Assembly (NCBI GenBank): GCA_039105265.1
Contig: JAPFFF010000005.1
Location: 1,798,001 to 1,862,000, forward strand
Length of the DNA stretch: 64,000 nucleotides
Source: Tritrichomonas musculus
Taxonomy: Eukaryota; Parabasalia; Tritrichomonadida; Tritrichomonadidae
Reading direction: 5' to 3'
The translations under genes were made by a program, and so were the position numbers. Each line of letters starts with the position of its first letter. The stretch's first letter is position 1. This document shows, in pieces, positions 51,101 through 59,107 of this stretch. The notes beneath the pieces are model-generated. The model had not been told where the DNA came from. It made no database searches and saw only the letters and a list, made by a program, of their open reading frames with translations.

Positions 51101-51875
51101 ACGTGCATTAATAGAAGGCATAACTGTTGAAGCACATATGACACGCGCCTTTTTAAAGCAAATTTTGGGTCAGCAAGAATCAATGTCGCTTACTGATATT
51201 GAAGATTGTGACGAAAGCCTTCATCAATCTTTCCTTTGGATATTAAATAATGACGTTGAGCCTCTTGATATGTATTTTACTGCTGATTTCGACGATATGG
51301 GAAATCATAAATTAATCAATCTTAAAGAAAATGGCGACCAAATTCGTGTAACTAATGAAAATAAAGAAGAATTCGTGAGATTGCAAGTTAATCATCGTTT
51401 GGTTCATCAAATTGCTCAGCAAACGAAAGCTTTCTTAGATGGTTTTTATAGTTTGATTCCTTTCGAAGAAATTAGAATGTTTAAGCCTGATGAGCTTAAT
51501 TTGATCATTTGTGGTGTACCTGATATCGACATTGACGATTTCAAGCAAAATGTAAAGTTCTCTGGATCAGTTTATAATAAGAATCATAATGTAATTAAAA
51601 TGTTCTTTAGAGTAATTTCTAGATGGAGTGGCGAAGATATGGCTAAGTTGCTCCTGTTCATTACGGGATCAAGCCAGGTCCCTTTTGGTGGTTTTAAAGA
51701 ATTGGCATCTATTGGAAAGCCAATTACAATTGATTATGGTGGCGATAGTAGTCGTTTCCCTGTTTCTCATACTTGCACAAATACGCTTGATTTGCCTGCT
51801 TATTCAAATGAAACTGAGCTTGAAAAGAAATTAATATTTTCTATTAATGAATGTAACTCATTTGGAATTGCATAA
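45186..51875 (+). CDS. HUWE1/TOM1/UPL1-type HECT E3 ubiquitin ligase
   Basis: The frame extends 22 codons upstream to a TTG; the first ATG is at 45186 (MNSSSFLFSF), giving about 2229 residues. The bulk is alpha-helical, HEAT/armadillo-like, as in HUWE1 (the start PPLDQIKIVFQNGLNALI resembles the family's N-terminal helices). Asn-rich loops lie near 240-260 and a Ser/Asn/Lys-rich linker near 1695-1765. The HECT domain occupies the last 350 residues: FRINYIDEDGVDAGGLRKDW, PEHIEYFTFAGKILARALIE, KPDELNLIICG, LLLFITGSSQVPFGGF and FPVSHTCTNTLDLPAY. The catalytic cysteine is the Cys of HTCTN, about residue 2197, and the protein ends in the family's FGIA-type tail. It should transfer ubiquitin through a thioester; substrates are unknown. 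It is shorter than human HUWE1 but near yeast Tom1 in layout. Confidence 0.88.
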   Translation: MNSSSFLFSFSKISKDASLEDCIRQSQIEILSRHPPLDQIKIVFQNGLNALIQSPPLKHTTIHQIIDLLVTIYESYPEVYKIFNKFSHNHPNLIIFAFSIHKGDGFASNINKQLLPQLINTSCHTYSYLNYDISKATAIFLCVNALLCKSLTNKIVNTSFQYLIQNEYPFSSALLYKAKKENCMNFIPESIFNTICQFSNILSILEGILPRFPKEIFLTNYDRIFNQIKENSPVNQDKSKDKDKNSSNNNNENNNNNNARKDSYNKSREVNLREVSQVSKIMIQKINEFDLDDKVDDISTLLEFYSSYQFLPSNSDGIIQILKKYSDKIKIGPNFSSVLTDFNSDIITFLKLHPDPCSQIPPTTFVAFFNKYIKDQNNTSNISLLDWNKIFKSFFKNKPKIDELHNPELWLNFFKLEKFEDNTISFAAQTYSANFQENSTYFLDVLFQLLYHSEISIVLCKFVQCLWEDDDNPTNQFIQDVRMVHLLNEDKSIKSVSQLDFHFPHYFWKIFPNIRSLMNLSSKPNFVFAMSCVLFEEKVTCSVPREVTITIIDQNEQSNNLIKSFIETNFQSFDEMLQYFDGNPIKENQKALSLISAAFMFSASYLKYSIESTSPMIENLQNIKYKNIPKNLFSFFRIVFKVIELKHGITMSVFKSLVDSHYFTDSLDNNSLEISFPLNEFRIFLINSYLLFIFKHSRIFLTFEGMAELLIKTLSPLWSKIDLLTNDDEKINEMITIPLLELILTFPQRTANKVALACIESGLPVFIPLLLKNASKLNNSNINRNLEQPFKLHCQFLKFNKDSVLNYFNDHFPPCDLNYATFAVKICPLVVLLTLFSGSVVEANLVPELRKSLKEKRNKDAKVLIKFIHFSNNDNILLRLIEEEKSNITKLSFDSSIRRVIYINLAEKNREAILSMDDFSIDQIIYQKVSNQESTEDLDNNNASSNRQSGLKSSIVNFVLNLVMDFDVTVNYYRLLLENQIDNDIYIRANSLISYFVDAYNKNPQQLCTALNESYIGPLEGQDILVKRAQKIPLHPTSPKIIEFIQNEFINKEDYEILKEIANMIPFIFNSYDQLFLLNEICFKGFKINQSPKNRQNAIMFTAFLAMNPEFLDVSIPFMLEKIDPESDESNTLTSDDKLLSLIFIESVLLTPALQFIMASLLMKANWNAIAYQLLQQSENDQNDEETKLMNEEIKSYVIQITLLFVNVLNKVDFDEADLLDEIQNCEQPFKEAAGGNICFPLINLNIIKSYFQTDKKNSKNGKNNKNEGNNFIFSRVTKLKKKNISTINFDQLLENLSETTLPSNQQIKFNLPEGISENNFKHLPSILQSSFLYNIVSHLTLKLNARYLNSLQKRYLIHQPLWISQVIENSQTFDLTRVMLPPEHYLMLIPVLEHLIELSSSKIIQTADEGEMFEVGEVEDVSKEDLTLLHYCQQDLIQYLLDFYLKPINFELIRRNYSPSKAEKAFFLLKQQQFLSFELIISFSNNITSFLAIADLLNHKTSTQKNINQMKLLRLLKVLSKSSEFVNVFSSFKEILMNLLSVLYETRQYKQIISVIHIFLKLGDEIPNSAIQYSVLLLYEGSNPNKVMLPGPLFKEVLKICSNLPQSKLDDIAPYISEKFSRFLSKFQQKKHTDMLNLYLANFPFLITANYDELIKILRDLLSRYHAENLATICVLFDNLCPKRQPAPFIPLNQDSEVNSNSNNNSNSSSNQRSKFSLFSSFFDFSNSSSPSKGNSGSSSSRNKKGRKSKRGSNDDDNRNSSSSGRRKNRIIQVPGILFNQAPLFWQVVEDHSKLIESLIEDHLFNELKFLTNYPEIIQFQSRIDFFKKNQSKKLSSDSPTSIHDAIMHALDNPNEEDRRFSFLQLLLGSGNTFRIEVRRSNILADSYRKLHNIETKDWLKKFRINYIDEDGVDAGGLRKDWFSSLVKNLFNPNYALFVPSSNGRAYQPSPSSYVNPEHIEYFTFAGKILARALIEGITVEAHMTRAFLKQILGQQESMSLTDIEDCDESLHQSFLWILNNDVEPLDMYFTADFDDMGNHKLINLKENGDQIRVTNENKEEFVRLQVNHRLVHQIAQQTKAFLDGFYSLIPFEEIRMFKPDELNLIICGVPDIDIDDFKQNVKFSGSVYNKNHNVIKMFFRVISRWSGEDMAKLLLFITGSSQVPFGGFKELASIGKPITIDYGGDSSRFPVSHTCTNTLDLPAYSNETELEKKLIFSINECNSFGIA

Positions 51876-51935
51876 CGATAATAAAAAAAAATTTTGTTGT
51901 TGTATTACTTTTTTATTTTTTTAGGAGAATGTTCG

Positions 51936-53450
51936 TACTGGCAGATACTGGACTGAAAAAAACTTCTAGGATAGGGGGGTCAACCGTAAAATTTTTGTCA
52001 AAATTTTAAAGCAAACTTAAAATCTGAGAATTTTTGTATAATAATTATAGAACTATATAGTTCATTGAATATACTATTTATTAAAAATATTTTTTCCTAA
52101 TTTTATCTATAGGGCCAAAAAAGGCAAAGCATTAAAGTTGTAATGACTTGTGATTTGAAAATTGAGTTATTTCTTAAAAATTTTCATTAAAATCATTAAG
52201 ATAATTAATAAAAGACTTTGTTCTGCCATTGAAATGATTATAAAACAGGTTTAAATGTGATAATTTTATAATTCTGCTCTTTAATTACATAAAATGTTAT
52301 ATGATAGTTATATTCTAAATGATTATATGATATTGATGCAAATGTAATAAAAATATTAAAAAATAAGAGAGAAAATCTATTAAAAATCAATTTTATGATA
52401 GATTGAAATATATATCATTGATTATATTATTATGATATTTAAATAATTTAAATTGTGATTCAAAAATTAATTTTAAATTGATAACCTAAGCAAATAAATA
52501 TTTTCATAATAACCTTCTTGAATAAAACTTAAATTATTAATCAATTTGATTCAAATAATCATAAAAGCCACTTTTTTATAAAATGATGAATTATGGTTAA
52601 TTTTTTTTTAATTTTCGAAAAGTTGTTGCCTTTTGTGGACCTATAGATGAAATTTAATAATAAATATTTTAAAATAAACTATATAAAGTAAGGAATATAT
52701 TTCCATCATTTATTTATCATTATCTTTAAAAAATATATTTTTTGACACATTTTCGGCGGTTGACCCCCCTATCTTCTAGGTTAAAACTGGTCCTCTATCG
52801 TTCAGTTACTTTTGGCACTTTTGAACTAATCCAATCATGTAAACTTTTTTACTGGATAAATACTGATAAATTATTTTCAGAAGTATTAAATTTTTAATTT
52901 ATCAAGTTTTTTATTCTACTATGAAAGATATTGTTATCAGTATATAAAAATTTTTAGTGCTAAATCAAAATATAAATATTAACATTAAATAAAATTAATA
53001 ACTACTGGTTAAAAATATACAGAGGCATTGTATTTTAATATACGCTCAATATTATATCATTTAAAATTTCTATAATCGGATGTAACTTTTTAAATACAAT
53101 TTTTTTTTGATTCAAAATTTCATAATATTTAATAAGAAAAAAAAACATGTTTAACTTCGCGTGAGAAATAATTTGATTAATTTTAAAAAATTATAAATTT
53201 ACAAAAATATATCTTGATATCAATATATATGTTTTTATCGTAAAATACAAAAGAACTCATACGATTGGTACAATTTACACAAATACCAGATACCCAAATT
53301 TACGATACATCATAAATACCAGTAATTATTGGTAAAATCCGACTTTTTAGATAGATAAATTTGAAAGAATTTAATCAGAAAATCTTTTTCCGATTATATT
53401 TTTGATCTTCAAAAAAAAAAAGCATTAATACCAGGTGGAGATACCAGTGA
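51936..53450. mobile_element. Older hAT-like element, about 705 bp of its own DNA, carrying a nested MITE
   Basis: The left end TACTGGCAGATACTGG and the right end ATACCAGTGA are related inverted ends (TACTGG against TCACTGG). The near-identical 8-bp words AATGTTCG (51928-51935) and AATGTTCA (53451-53458) flank them. Inside, ACTGG occurs in one orientation near the left (51937, 51952, 52786, 52853, 53004) and as its complement near the right (about 53287, 53320, 53430, 53443). Subterminal repeats pointing inward are typical of hAT transposase-binding sites. The 802-bp MITE at 51971-52772 interrupts it. The ends are imperfect, so the boundaries are probable, not certain. No transposase remains. 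Confidence 0.5.
51971..52772. mobile_element. hAT-like MITE, 802 bp, with perfect 16-bp ends and 8-bp target duplication
   Basis: The ends are a perfect inverted repeat, ATAGGGGGGTCAACCG at 51971-51986 and CGGTTGACCCCCCTAT at 52757-52772. They are flanked by the exact direct repeat CTTCTAGG (51963-51970 and 52773-52780). The G-rich ends in an AT-rich region make chance matching very unlikely. The interior is non-coding A/T sequence with no transposase. Intact ends and duplication suggest a fairly recent insertion. Confidence 0.9.
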
Positions 53451-53683
53451 AATGTTCATTAATTGATTCCTTTTTTAATATATTATAATTTTTTAATGTT
53501 ATAAATATATTTCAAAAGTGATGTGTACTTTTGTAATGTATTGTTATAAGTAATCAAATTTTATTTACTATAAATTGTAATACTTAAAAAGAACTTTTAT
53601 TTTCTTAATTATAAGACAAAAATCAAAGATATGTATCATATTTACAAACCAATTCTGGATAATTTAGTCATTCAAAAATGGAT

Positions 53684-53761
53684 CGTTTAACGTCAAATTT
53701 AAACGGTTTATTACCAAAACAAAATTTTATTCTCAGAAATTTCCGTACGTTAAAACGTTTA
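53684..53761. promoter_or_regulatory. Cluster of CGTTTAA/TTAAACG motifs before the Ser-rich gene
   Basis: CGTTTAA at 53684-53690 and TTAAACG at 53699-53705 form an inverted pair. A further AAAACGTTTA at 53752-53761 ends 25 bp before the ATG at 53787. The word contains AACG, the core recognised by Myb-type factors, which are known core-promoter binders in Trichomonas. Function here is inferred from position and recurrence. Confidence 0.45.
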
Positions 53762-53786
53762 GTATTAGCTCAGAAAACCATTGAAA

Positions 53787-55082
53787 ATGACAAGGACTCC
53801 TACAGTTGCTCCAAAGAGCCGAGTACGTGATGTCGTAATGCCACCTGAATATCAACCTTCTCCAGCGCGATCCGTCAGCTCAAAGAGCTCAAAACACAGT
53901 ATTGTGTCTAATGCATCATCTTATGCTGCTGCGAGCGCTAAGTCAGTCAGTCCAGAGATCCTAGAAGAGCTCCTTGATACAATCGAAAACAATGCCAATT
54001 TATATTTAACCCATCCAATAGAATTATTAGAGGATTTACGAATTCAATTAGAAAGATTAAAAGAATTTTCAAAGAAACGTTCAGCCGAACCTTTATTTAA
54101 CTTAGTCAATAATACGTACCGACACAGTCAAACCACAACCGACGAAAAAAAGCAATTATATATACTAATGACGAATATTAATACAGTATGCGATCCAAAT
54201 GAAATGAAAGACCTTTACCATAAAAATCGAGACAATAGTCGCTTTTCAAAACACTTTTTAGAACGTTGCTATCAACATTTTAAACAGACCTCATCCTCAA
54301 AAACTCTAACACCAAAGGATCTCCCTGTTTCGCTTGTTGTTCAAAACGAATTTACCCCAAGAAAAGACATCGAATTTGCATTTACTTGTCTCAGCAATTG
54401 GGAATCCTCTTATGACGGTGTTAGACGTATTTGGGAGCTTATCAAAAACGAACCAGATATAGATCTAGACGATTATTTTGATTCCCTTGACTTCACTCAA
54501 AAATGCTTCCTAATTGCAGGTCTTTACTCAAATATGAGAGACGAGAAGATGGAAAATTTACAGCCTATTATTGAAGATCTCGACAGTAGGACAATGAATG
54601 AGACAAAGAGTGACAGAGTACAACGTGAAGCTCAAAGAGTAGGCGAGAAAATGAACGAACTAATAAAAACAGAAACACCCAAAATTAAAAGATTTAATGA
54701 CAGCACTTCCACTAGTTTCATTCGTTCTCCTGCTTCATCGACGAGCTCCAAAGTTTCAATGGCTTCTCGTGATATTAGGCAATCTCCAATACTTCTTAAC
54801 GATTCCTCAATCTCCTCAAAAGTTCCATTAAAAGCAGCTCAGATGAGGGCCAACATAAATCCAAGTGCAAGTATCTCTTCTCGTTCCTCAAAGACGCCAA
54901 CAATATCCAGAAATGGCTCATCGGCCGCATCGACTGCCTTCGGACTTCCTGGCAAGTCGAGGAAGTCGATTTTAAAGTCGGCCACACCAACTCAAAGTGG
55001 AGCAAACCAGAATTCAAACGCGAATGTTTTGTATAACCAAAATAATGGATCGTCTTATAGTAGAAAATCTTATAAATTGTAA
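53787..55082 (+). CDS. Ser-rich protein of unknown function
   Basis: The frame opens with a TTG at 53781; the first ATG is at 53787 (MTRTPTVAPK), giving 431 residues. The N-terminus (1-60) is basic and Ser-rich with SKSSKHS-type repeats. A central helical domain (about 60-290) contains SPEILEELLDTIENNANLYL and FTQKCFLIAGLYSNMRDEKM. The C-terminal 140 residues are disordered, rich in Ser/Arg/Lys and Asn, with repeated SSK and SRS motifs that would suit phosphorylation and binding to microtubules or membranes. I do not recognise a family. Its promoter shares the TTAAACG-type motif with IFT57, the NEK-like and the coiled-coil genes, so a cytoskeletal role is possible but only by association. Confidence 0.75.
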   Translation: MTRTPTVAPKSRVRDVVMPPEYQPSPARSVSSKSSKHSIVSNASSYAAASAKSVSPEILEELLDTIENNANLYLTHPIELLEDLRIQLERLKEFSKKRSAEPLFNLVNNTYRHSQTTTDEKKQLYILMTNINTVCDPNEMKDLYHKNRDNSRFSKHFLERCYQHFKQTSSSKTLTPKDLPVSLVVQNEFTPRKDIEFAFTCLSNWESSYDGVRRIWELIKNEPDIDLDDYFDSLDFTQKCFLIAGLYSNMRDEKMENLQPIIEDLDSRTMNETKSDRVQREAQRVGEKMNELIKTETPKIKRFNDSTSTSFIRSPASSTSSKVSMASRDIRQSPILLNDSSISSKVPLKAAQMRANINPSASISSRSSKTPTISRNGSSAASTAFGLPGKSRKSILKSATPTQSGANQNSNANVLYNQNNGSSYSRKSYKL

Positions 55083-55110
55083 GATCAATTTTTAGGTTTT
55101 GTTGATTGAA

Positions 55111-55142
55111 ATTCAATATAAGTATTAAATTTTATATTGAAT
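55111..55142. other. Hairpin after the Ser-rich gene
   Basis: ATTCAATATAA and its exact complement TTATATTGAAT form an 11-bp stem with a 10-base loop, followed by a T-rich run, about 30 bp past the stop. A possible termination or 3'-end signal; not proven. Confidence 0.5.
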
Positions 55143-55682
55143 TTTTTTTATTTTATTTTAATGATTTTTGAATAAAAACTTTTTATATATCAGAGATTGG
55201 AACTTTTTACATGTGATCAAGTTGAATTGATATTACAGATATGCTGTGCGCAAGAGGATATTGATGGGCACATATTCGATTTCAATACTACTTATTATTC
55301 TTAACATCGGGCAACGGCAATCAAACAAGAAGTAAGCCTTTGATGCTTGTTGGATTTATTATTTAAAAAAAAAAAAAAAAAAAAAAATAATCAATGAATA
55401 TCATTTATTAAGATATTCATGAAAAAAAATGAACAAGAAATCCATATACATCAATGCAAGGCCGTGACAAGCCAGAGTTTTTTGAACTAAAAAATGGTTA
55501 AATTATTATGAATATAAAAAAACCAAAAATTTCTGAATACTATCCCTATAAAATCTATAATAATTATCGAATATATTAAACTTAATATTTCAAATTTTGT
55601 TCCTAATGGAATATATATGAAAGGAATATGAAATTTATATTTATTGGAATAATGACAATAATAATAACGCCAATTTGAGAAA
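55143..55682. other. Convergent spacer with poly-A run
   Basis: No genes. An A run of about 25 lies near 55363-55387; otherwise unremarkable AT-rich sequence up to the IFT57 stop. Confidence 0.5.
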
Positions 55683-56816
55683 TTAAGATTCTATTTCTTT
55701 ATCGTCGAGCCAAGTTTGTGTTAATGATCTCTGCAATATTGAAGACCGAAGTTCAAGAGCTTTAATTTCTTCTTTCAATTTTGAAATAGCCTGCTTCATC
55801 TTCATCAATGGCGAGTTGTCGCTTACTTCTTTCTGTTTTTCGTCGAGAGTCTCCTTTGTTGAACTCAATTTTTCAATAACTGAATTAAGCTCTGTCTGAA
55901 GGGCGTTAACCTCAGTAACACGAGCTCTATGACGTGCTTCCACAGTAGCCAATTCAGATGCTCGTGAGGCGTATTCTGAAACACTTGTTTCGAACCTTGA
56001 ATTGAGCGTTTTTTCACGCGTTTGAATAGCTTGAATTGCACGATTAACATCAGCACCCACTTTGTTGAGAATTGGCGTTAACTGTGACATAATTTCATTT
56101 ATCCTTGACTGGTGTTGAGACATTTGTTGAAAATGCGATCTCCAGTCACTTTTGGCTGCTGGAATACGAATCTGTAATCTTGCTGCAACACGTTCAGCTT
56201 CTGCTTTGAGCTCAAGTGAATCAATAACTTTTTGACCACCTTCATTTCCAATTTCATATGTGTTGTCGGCTCCAGCATCAATTTCATCGTCAGATGCGAT
56301 ATCAACAGCATCATCAATAATGCCATCATCGTCATCATCATCATCGCCAACGGTTTCTACTTTATCACGGCCGCCAGTACCACCAATAGTTTTAAGCGAT
56401 CTTGGCGTAAAATGTTTTTTCTTTAAAGTTTGGCGAATAATAGCATCTAAAATTGTGCAAACTGGAAGGCCATGTCCAGGAACAAGTTTTGATGAAGAAA
56501 AGTTAAGCTTAAATCCGATTTGTGGAAGTGCAAGAATGAGGTTATCAGCAACTTGTGCGGGTTCATCATAATCTGAAGGGGTTTCAATTGTACTGCCAAG
56601 AAAAGTCTGCATAAGCCAAATGCATAAAGCTGCAAAATAATCAAATTGTTCTTTTGATGATTGTCCTGGAATTGCGAAATATACGGTGGTCAGGTAAGGA
56701 AAGTGGCGTTTTACTGGATCGAAATCAGTTTCATAATCAAGATATTGCAGATTATCGTATATCTGACGCATTAAAATATATTCATCTGGACCTTTCTTAT
56801 CTCCACCTTTCGACAT
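55683..56816 (-). CDS. IFT57: Intraflagellar transport protein 57 (IFT-B subunit)
   Basis: 377 residues, close to the usual IFT57 length of around 400. The N-terminal 140 residues form the calponin-homology-like domain of the family: LQYLDYETDFDPVKRHFPYL, then YFAIPGQSSKEQFDYFAALC, then PSDYDEPAQVADNLILAL, and KLVPGHGLPVCTILDAII, all at the positions seen in IFT57/HIPPI. A short acidic linker (about 150-180) leads to a long coiled coil (about 215-370), which in other species pairs with IFT20 and IFT38. It works in the IFT-B complex, moving cargo with kinesin-2 along flagellar axonemes. The ATG at 56816 is clean. The promoter carries the TTAAACG motif 21 bp upstream. Confidence 0.88.
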   Translation of the reverse strand: MSKGGDKKGPDEYILMRQIYDNLQYLDYETDFDPVKRHFPYLTTVYFAIPGQSSKEQFDYFAALCIWLMQTFLGSTIETPSDYDEPAQVADNLILALPQIGFKLNFSSSKLVPGHGLPVCTILDAIIRQTLKKKHFTPRSLKTIGGTGGRDKVETVGDDDDDDDGIIDDAVDIASDDEIDAGADNTYEIGNEGGQKVIDSLELKAEAERVAARLQIRIPAAKSDWRSHFQQMSQHQSRINEIMSQLTPILNKVGADVNRAIQAIQTREKTLNSRFETSVSEYASRASELATVEARHRARVTEVNALQTELNSVIEKLSSTKETLDEKQKEVSDNSPLMKMKQAISKLKEEIKALELRSSILQRSLTQTWLDDKEIES

Positions 56817-56821
56817 GAAAA

Positions 56822-56844
56822 TTAAAACGTGTAATATTTAAACG
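56822..56844 (-). promoter_or_regulatory. TTAAACG-type motif before IFT57
   Basis: On the plus strand TTAAAACG at 56822-56829 and TTAAACG at 56838-56844; the latter is 21 bp upstream of the ATG, in the same window as at three other genes. Confidence 0.45.
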
Positions 56845-57332
56845 TATATTGAATAAGTTATCAAAAAGTTCACTGTTCTAAAGACTCTTTCTTTTGTAAT
56901 TTCTTTCTTATATTAAATGAGAAAATAAGCACAAAAAAGAAAAATACATAGTTTTTCAAAAATTTATATAACGTTTTTATTGAATAAAAATTTTATATAA
57001 CCGAATAACATTTTTTCGCTTCTTTTTGGGTGTTTAGCCTAAATATTATATATGATTTTTCTTATATCATCTTTTTTTATCGTTATTATATTCGGAGAAA
57101 TACTTAGAATGAGTTATTTAACACCTATTATTATTTCAAATTCAAAGATCGCACATAAAATAGTATAAGTTTTTTCTCTTTATTATATTGGTTTATATGA
57201 ATAGAAAAAAGGAAAAAGATATGCTTTAACTTTTAATAGAAAATAGAAAGATAAGAATTAAAATCAAATTCAATATAGAATAAAATTTATTTATTTACAA
57301 AAATATAAAAATAATGTTATTAATATATAAAA
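56845..57332. other. Spacer between RPN10 and IFT57
   Basis: AT-rich, no gene or repeat recognised. Confidence 0.45.
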
Positions 57333-58430
57333 TTAATTATTATTCTCATCATTGAAACTATCATCACTATTTTTATTATTCGGATCTTGTATATCTTGTT
57401 TGGAAAGTTTGATGGCTTCGAGAAGATCAGGATCACTAAATTCGTCTTCAGAATCTTCTTCCTCTTCTTCTTCATCTTCAAAAATTTCATTTTCATCATC
57501 TTGCATATTTTCTCCTTCTTTTTCTCTTTTTTCTTCTTCTTTTTTTCTTTTCTCTTCTGCTTTTTTCTTTTTTTCGTCTGCTATTATCCGGTTTGCTTCT
57601 TCAATTTTTTTCTGTTTTTCTGCTTTTTTCTTTTCTTGTTCTTTCATATATTTATAAGATTTTTCAAGTTGTTGCTCAACAATTTTATTTTCTTGCATTC
57701 TTTTATCATCTTCATCATTATTATTATTATTGCTATTAGTATATTTACATTCACTAATTGAAGCCTCAATTGCTCTCTGTAAACTATCTTCATATGATAA
57801 TGCATAAGAATATAGATCAGGGTCATTAAAACCAAACGGCATTTCCGTATTTCCATGGCCAATTGGTGATTGTAATACTGTTTCCGATAAATTATCCCCA
57901 ACCTCTACTATTAAAAAATTTGATTTTGTTGTAATATTGTGAACTAGGCTTAATAAAATGTCTATATCTTGGACGGAATCACCAAAAGCAATAATATCGA
58001 TCGCTGCTTTTTCTTTGTTTGCTGTATCTGATAAAACTTTTGATGTTTGAGGAGTCAGATCGTGTTTGGAACCAACAAAAACAATAATTCTTTGATTTTT
58101 GATTTTTTCGTCTCGATGGTGAAGAGCAAGAAAAGCAGATTTAATTCCTTGATATAATTTAATTTGACCACTTGGCTGTATTTTATCAATAGCTCTTGAT
58201 AATTTTTCACGATCTGTTGTTAATGATGCAGCAATTCCAATGTTGTTTTCTCCAAGTGTTCCAATGCTTACCTGAGTTTCGGTAGATAACTCTGTGAAAT
58301 ACATCATTAAATGGATTGATGTTTTTTTTTGAGCATCGAGGCGATTTGGTGAAAAGTCGCCATCAATTGATCTGTCAGAATTATCTATGAGAATGACAAT
58401 TGCTTGATGAGTAACATCTTGATCATTCAT
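57333..58430 (-). CDS. RPN10: 26S proteasome regulatory subunit RPN10 (ubiquitin receptor)
   Basis: 365 residues. The first 190 form a von Willebrand A domain with the RPN10 landmarks: VILIDNSDRSIDGDFSPNRL, LSRAIDKIQPSGQIKLYQGI, LALHHRDEKIKNQRIIVFVG and IDIIAFGDS. A ubiquitin-interacting motif is visible at about 337-352 (DPDLLEAIKLSKQD); a weaker one may lie near 205-222 (DLYSYALSYEDSLQRAIEAS). Between them is a long Lys/Glu-rich helix (about 250-310). RPN10 sits between base and lid of the 19S cap and captures ubiquitin chains. The upstream sequence has GAGAACGATA within 20 bp of the ATG, similar to the AACGATA Myb-recognition word of Trichomonas. It is the effector end of the pathway that the RBR and HECT ligases feed. 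Confidence 0.9.
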   Translation of the reverse strand: MNDQDVTHQAIVILIDNSDRSIDGDFSPNRLDAQKKTSIHLMMYFTELSTETQVSIGTLGENNIGIAASLTTDREKLSRAIDKIQPSGQIKLYQGIKSAFLALHHRDEKIKNQRIIVFVGSKHDLTPQTSKVLSDTANKEKAAIDIIAFGDSVQDIDILLSLVHNITTKSNFLIVEVGDNLSETVLQSPIGHGNTEMPFGFNDPDLYSYALSYEDSLQRAIEASISECKYTNSNNNNNDEDDKRMQENKIVEQQLEKSYKYMKEQEKKKAEKQKKIEEANRIIADEKKKKAEEKRKKEEEKREKEGENMQDDENEIFEDEEEEEEDSEDEFSDPDLLEAIKLSKQDIQDPNNKNSDDSFNDENNN

Positions 58431-58660
58431 TGAGAATCTATCGTTCTCTCAATTTCCAAAATTCAATGAGAAATGCGAGAACTACATTTACTTAACCAAA
58501 TTCTTTCAAATTTTAATGTTTGCTTGTATGCCTTAAATAATGTATAATTAATATATAATTATTTAAATCGGTTCAATAGGGGTAATTTTATAATGATTTA
58601 AAAATTGAATACTTGAAAAAAAACTATTCAAATATTATGATTAAAATGGAAGCACATACC
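58431..58660. promoter_or_regulatory. Upstream region of RPN10
   Basis: Contains GAGAACGATA on the minus strand (about 58439-58451), close to the ATG, otherwise AT-rich. Confidence 0.35.
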
Positions 58661-58761
58661 TAAACTAGAATTAATTAGCCTGAAGTACGATAGATACTTT
58701 TTCAGAGTATAAACAATTTAAAAAGGGCTTATCGTATTCGCGACTCATTAATTCTAGTTTA
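58661..58761. repeat. About 100-bp imperfect palindrome
   Basis: TAAACTAGAATTAAT at 58661-58675 is matched exactly in inverted form at 58747-58761. Pairing continues inward with mismatches through TACGATA (left) and its complement (right), leaving a loop of about 30 bases. It could be a small foldback element or a structured RNA. No target duplication seen. Confidence 0.65.
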
Positions 58762-59107
58762 TGGTCTACTTTAAAAAAGCTTATAGTTTATTTTTTTTAA
58801 TACTTTTGATTGTTAATAATAAATGGTATTTACTGAATTTAATTAGATTTTCTAGTTTAATTTATTTTATGGCTTAGATGTCATTCCCTCTATAGAAGCG
58901 ATGTATCATTCCATAAAAAAGCTCCAAAAAATGTGTACTCAATAATCCTAAGTGAAAAGGTCTTCTATCATTAATATTTTTGTTAATGAAATAGTCAATG
59001 GCATGTATTTCTTCATCCATATAGGATCAAATAGAGTCATATGTTTGTTATTACCACCATTTTCATTTCTCCTTTGTAAACCTCCCTGAAAATCATATTT
59101 TAAATAG
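58762..59107. other. Spacer beside the transposase-like relic
   Basis: No gene recognised; degenerate sequence continuing from the relic to its left. Confidence 0.4.
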
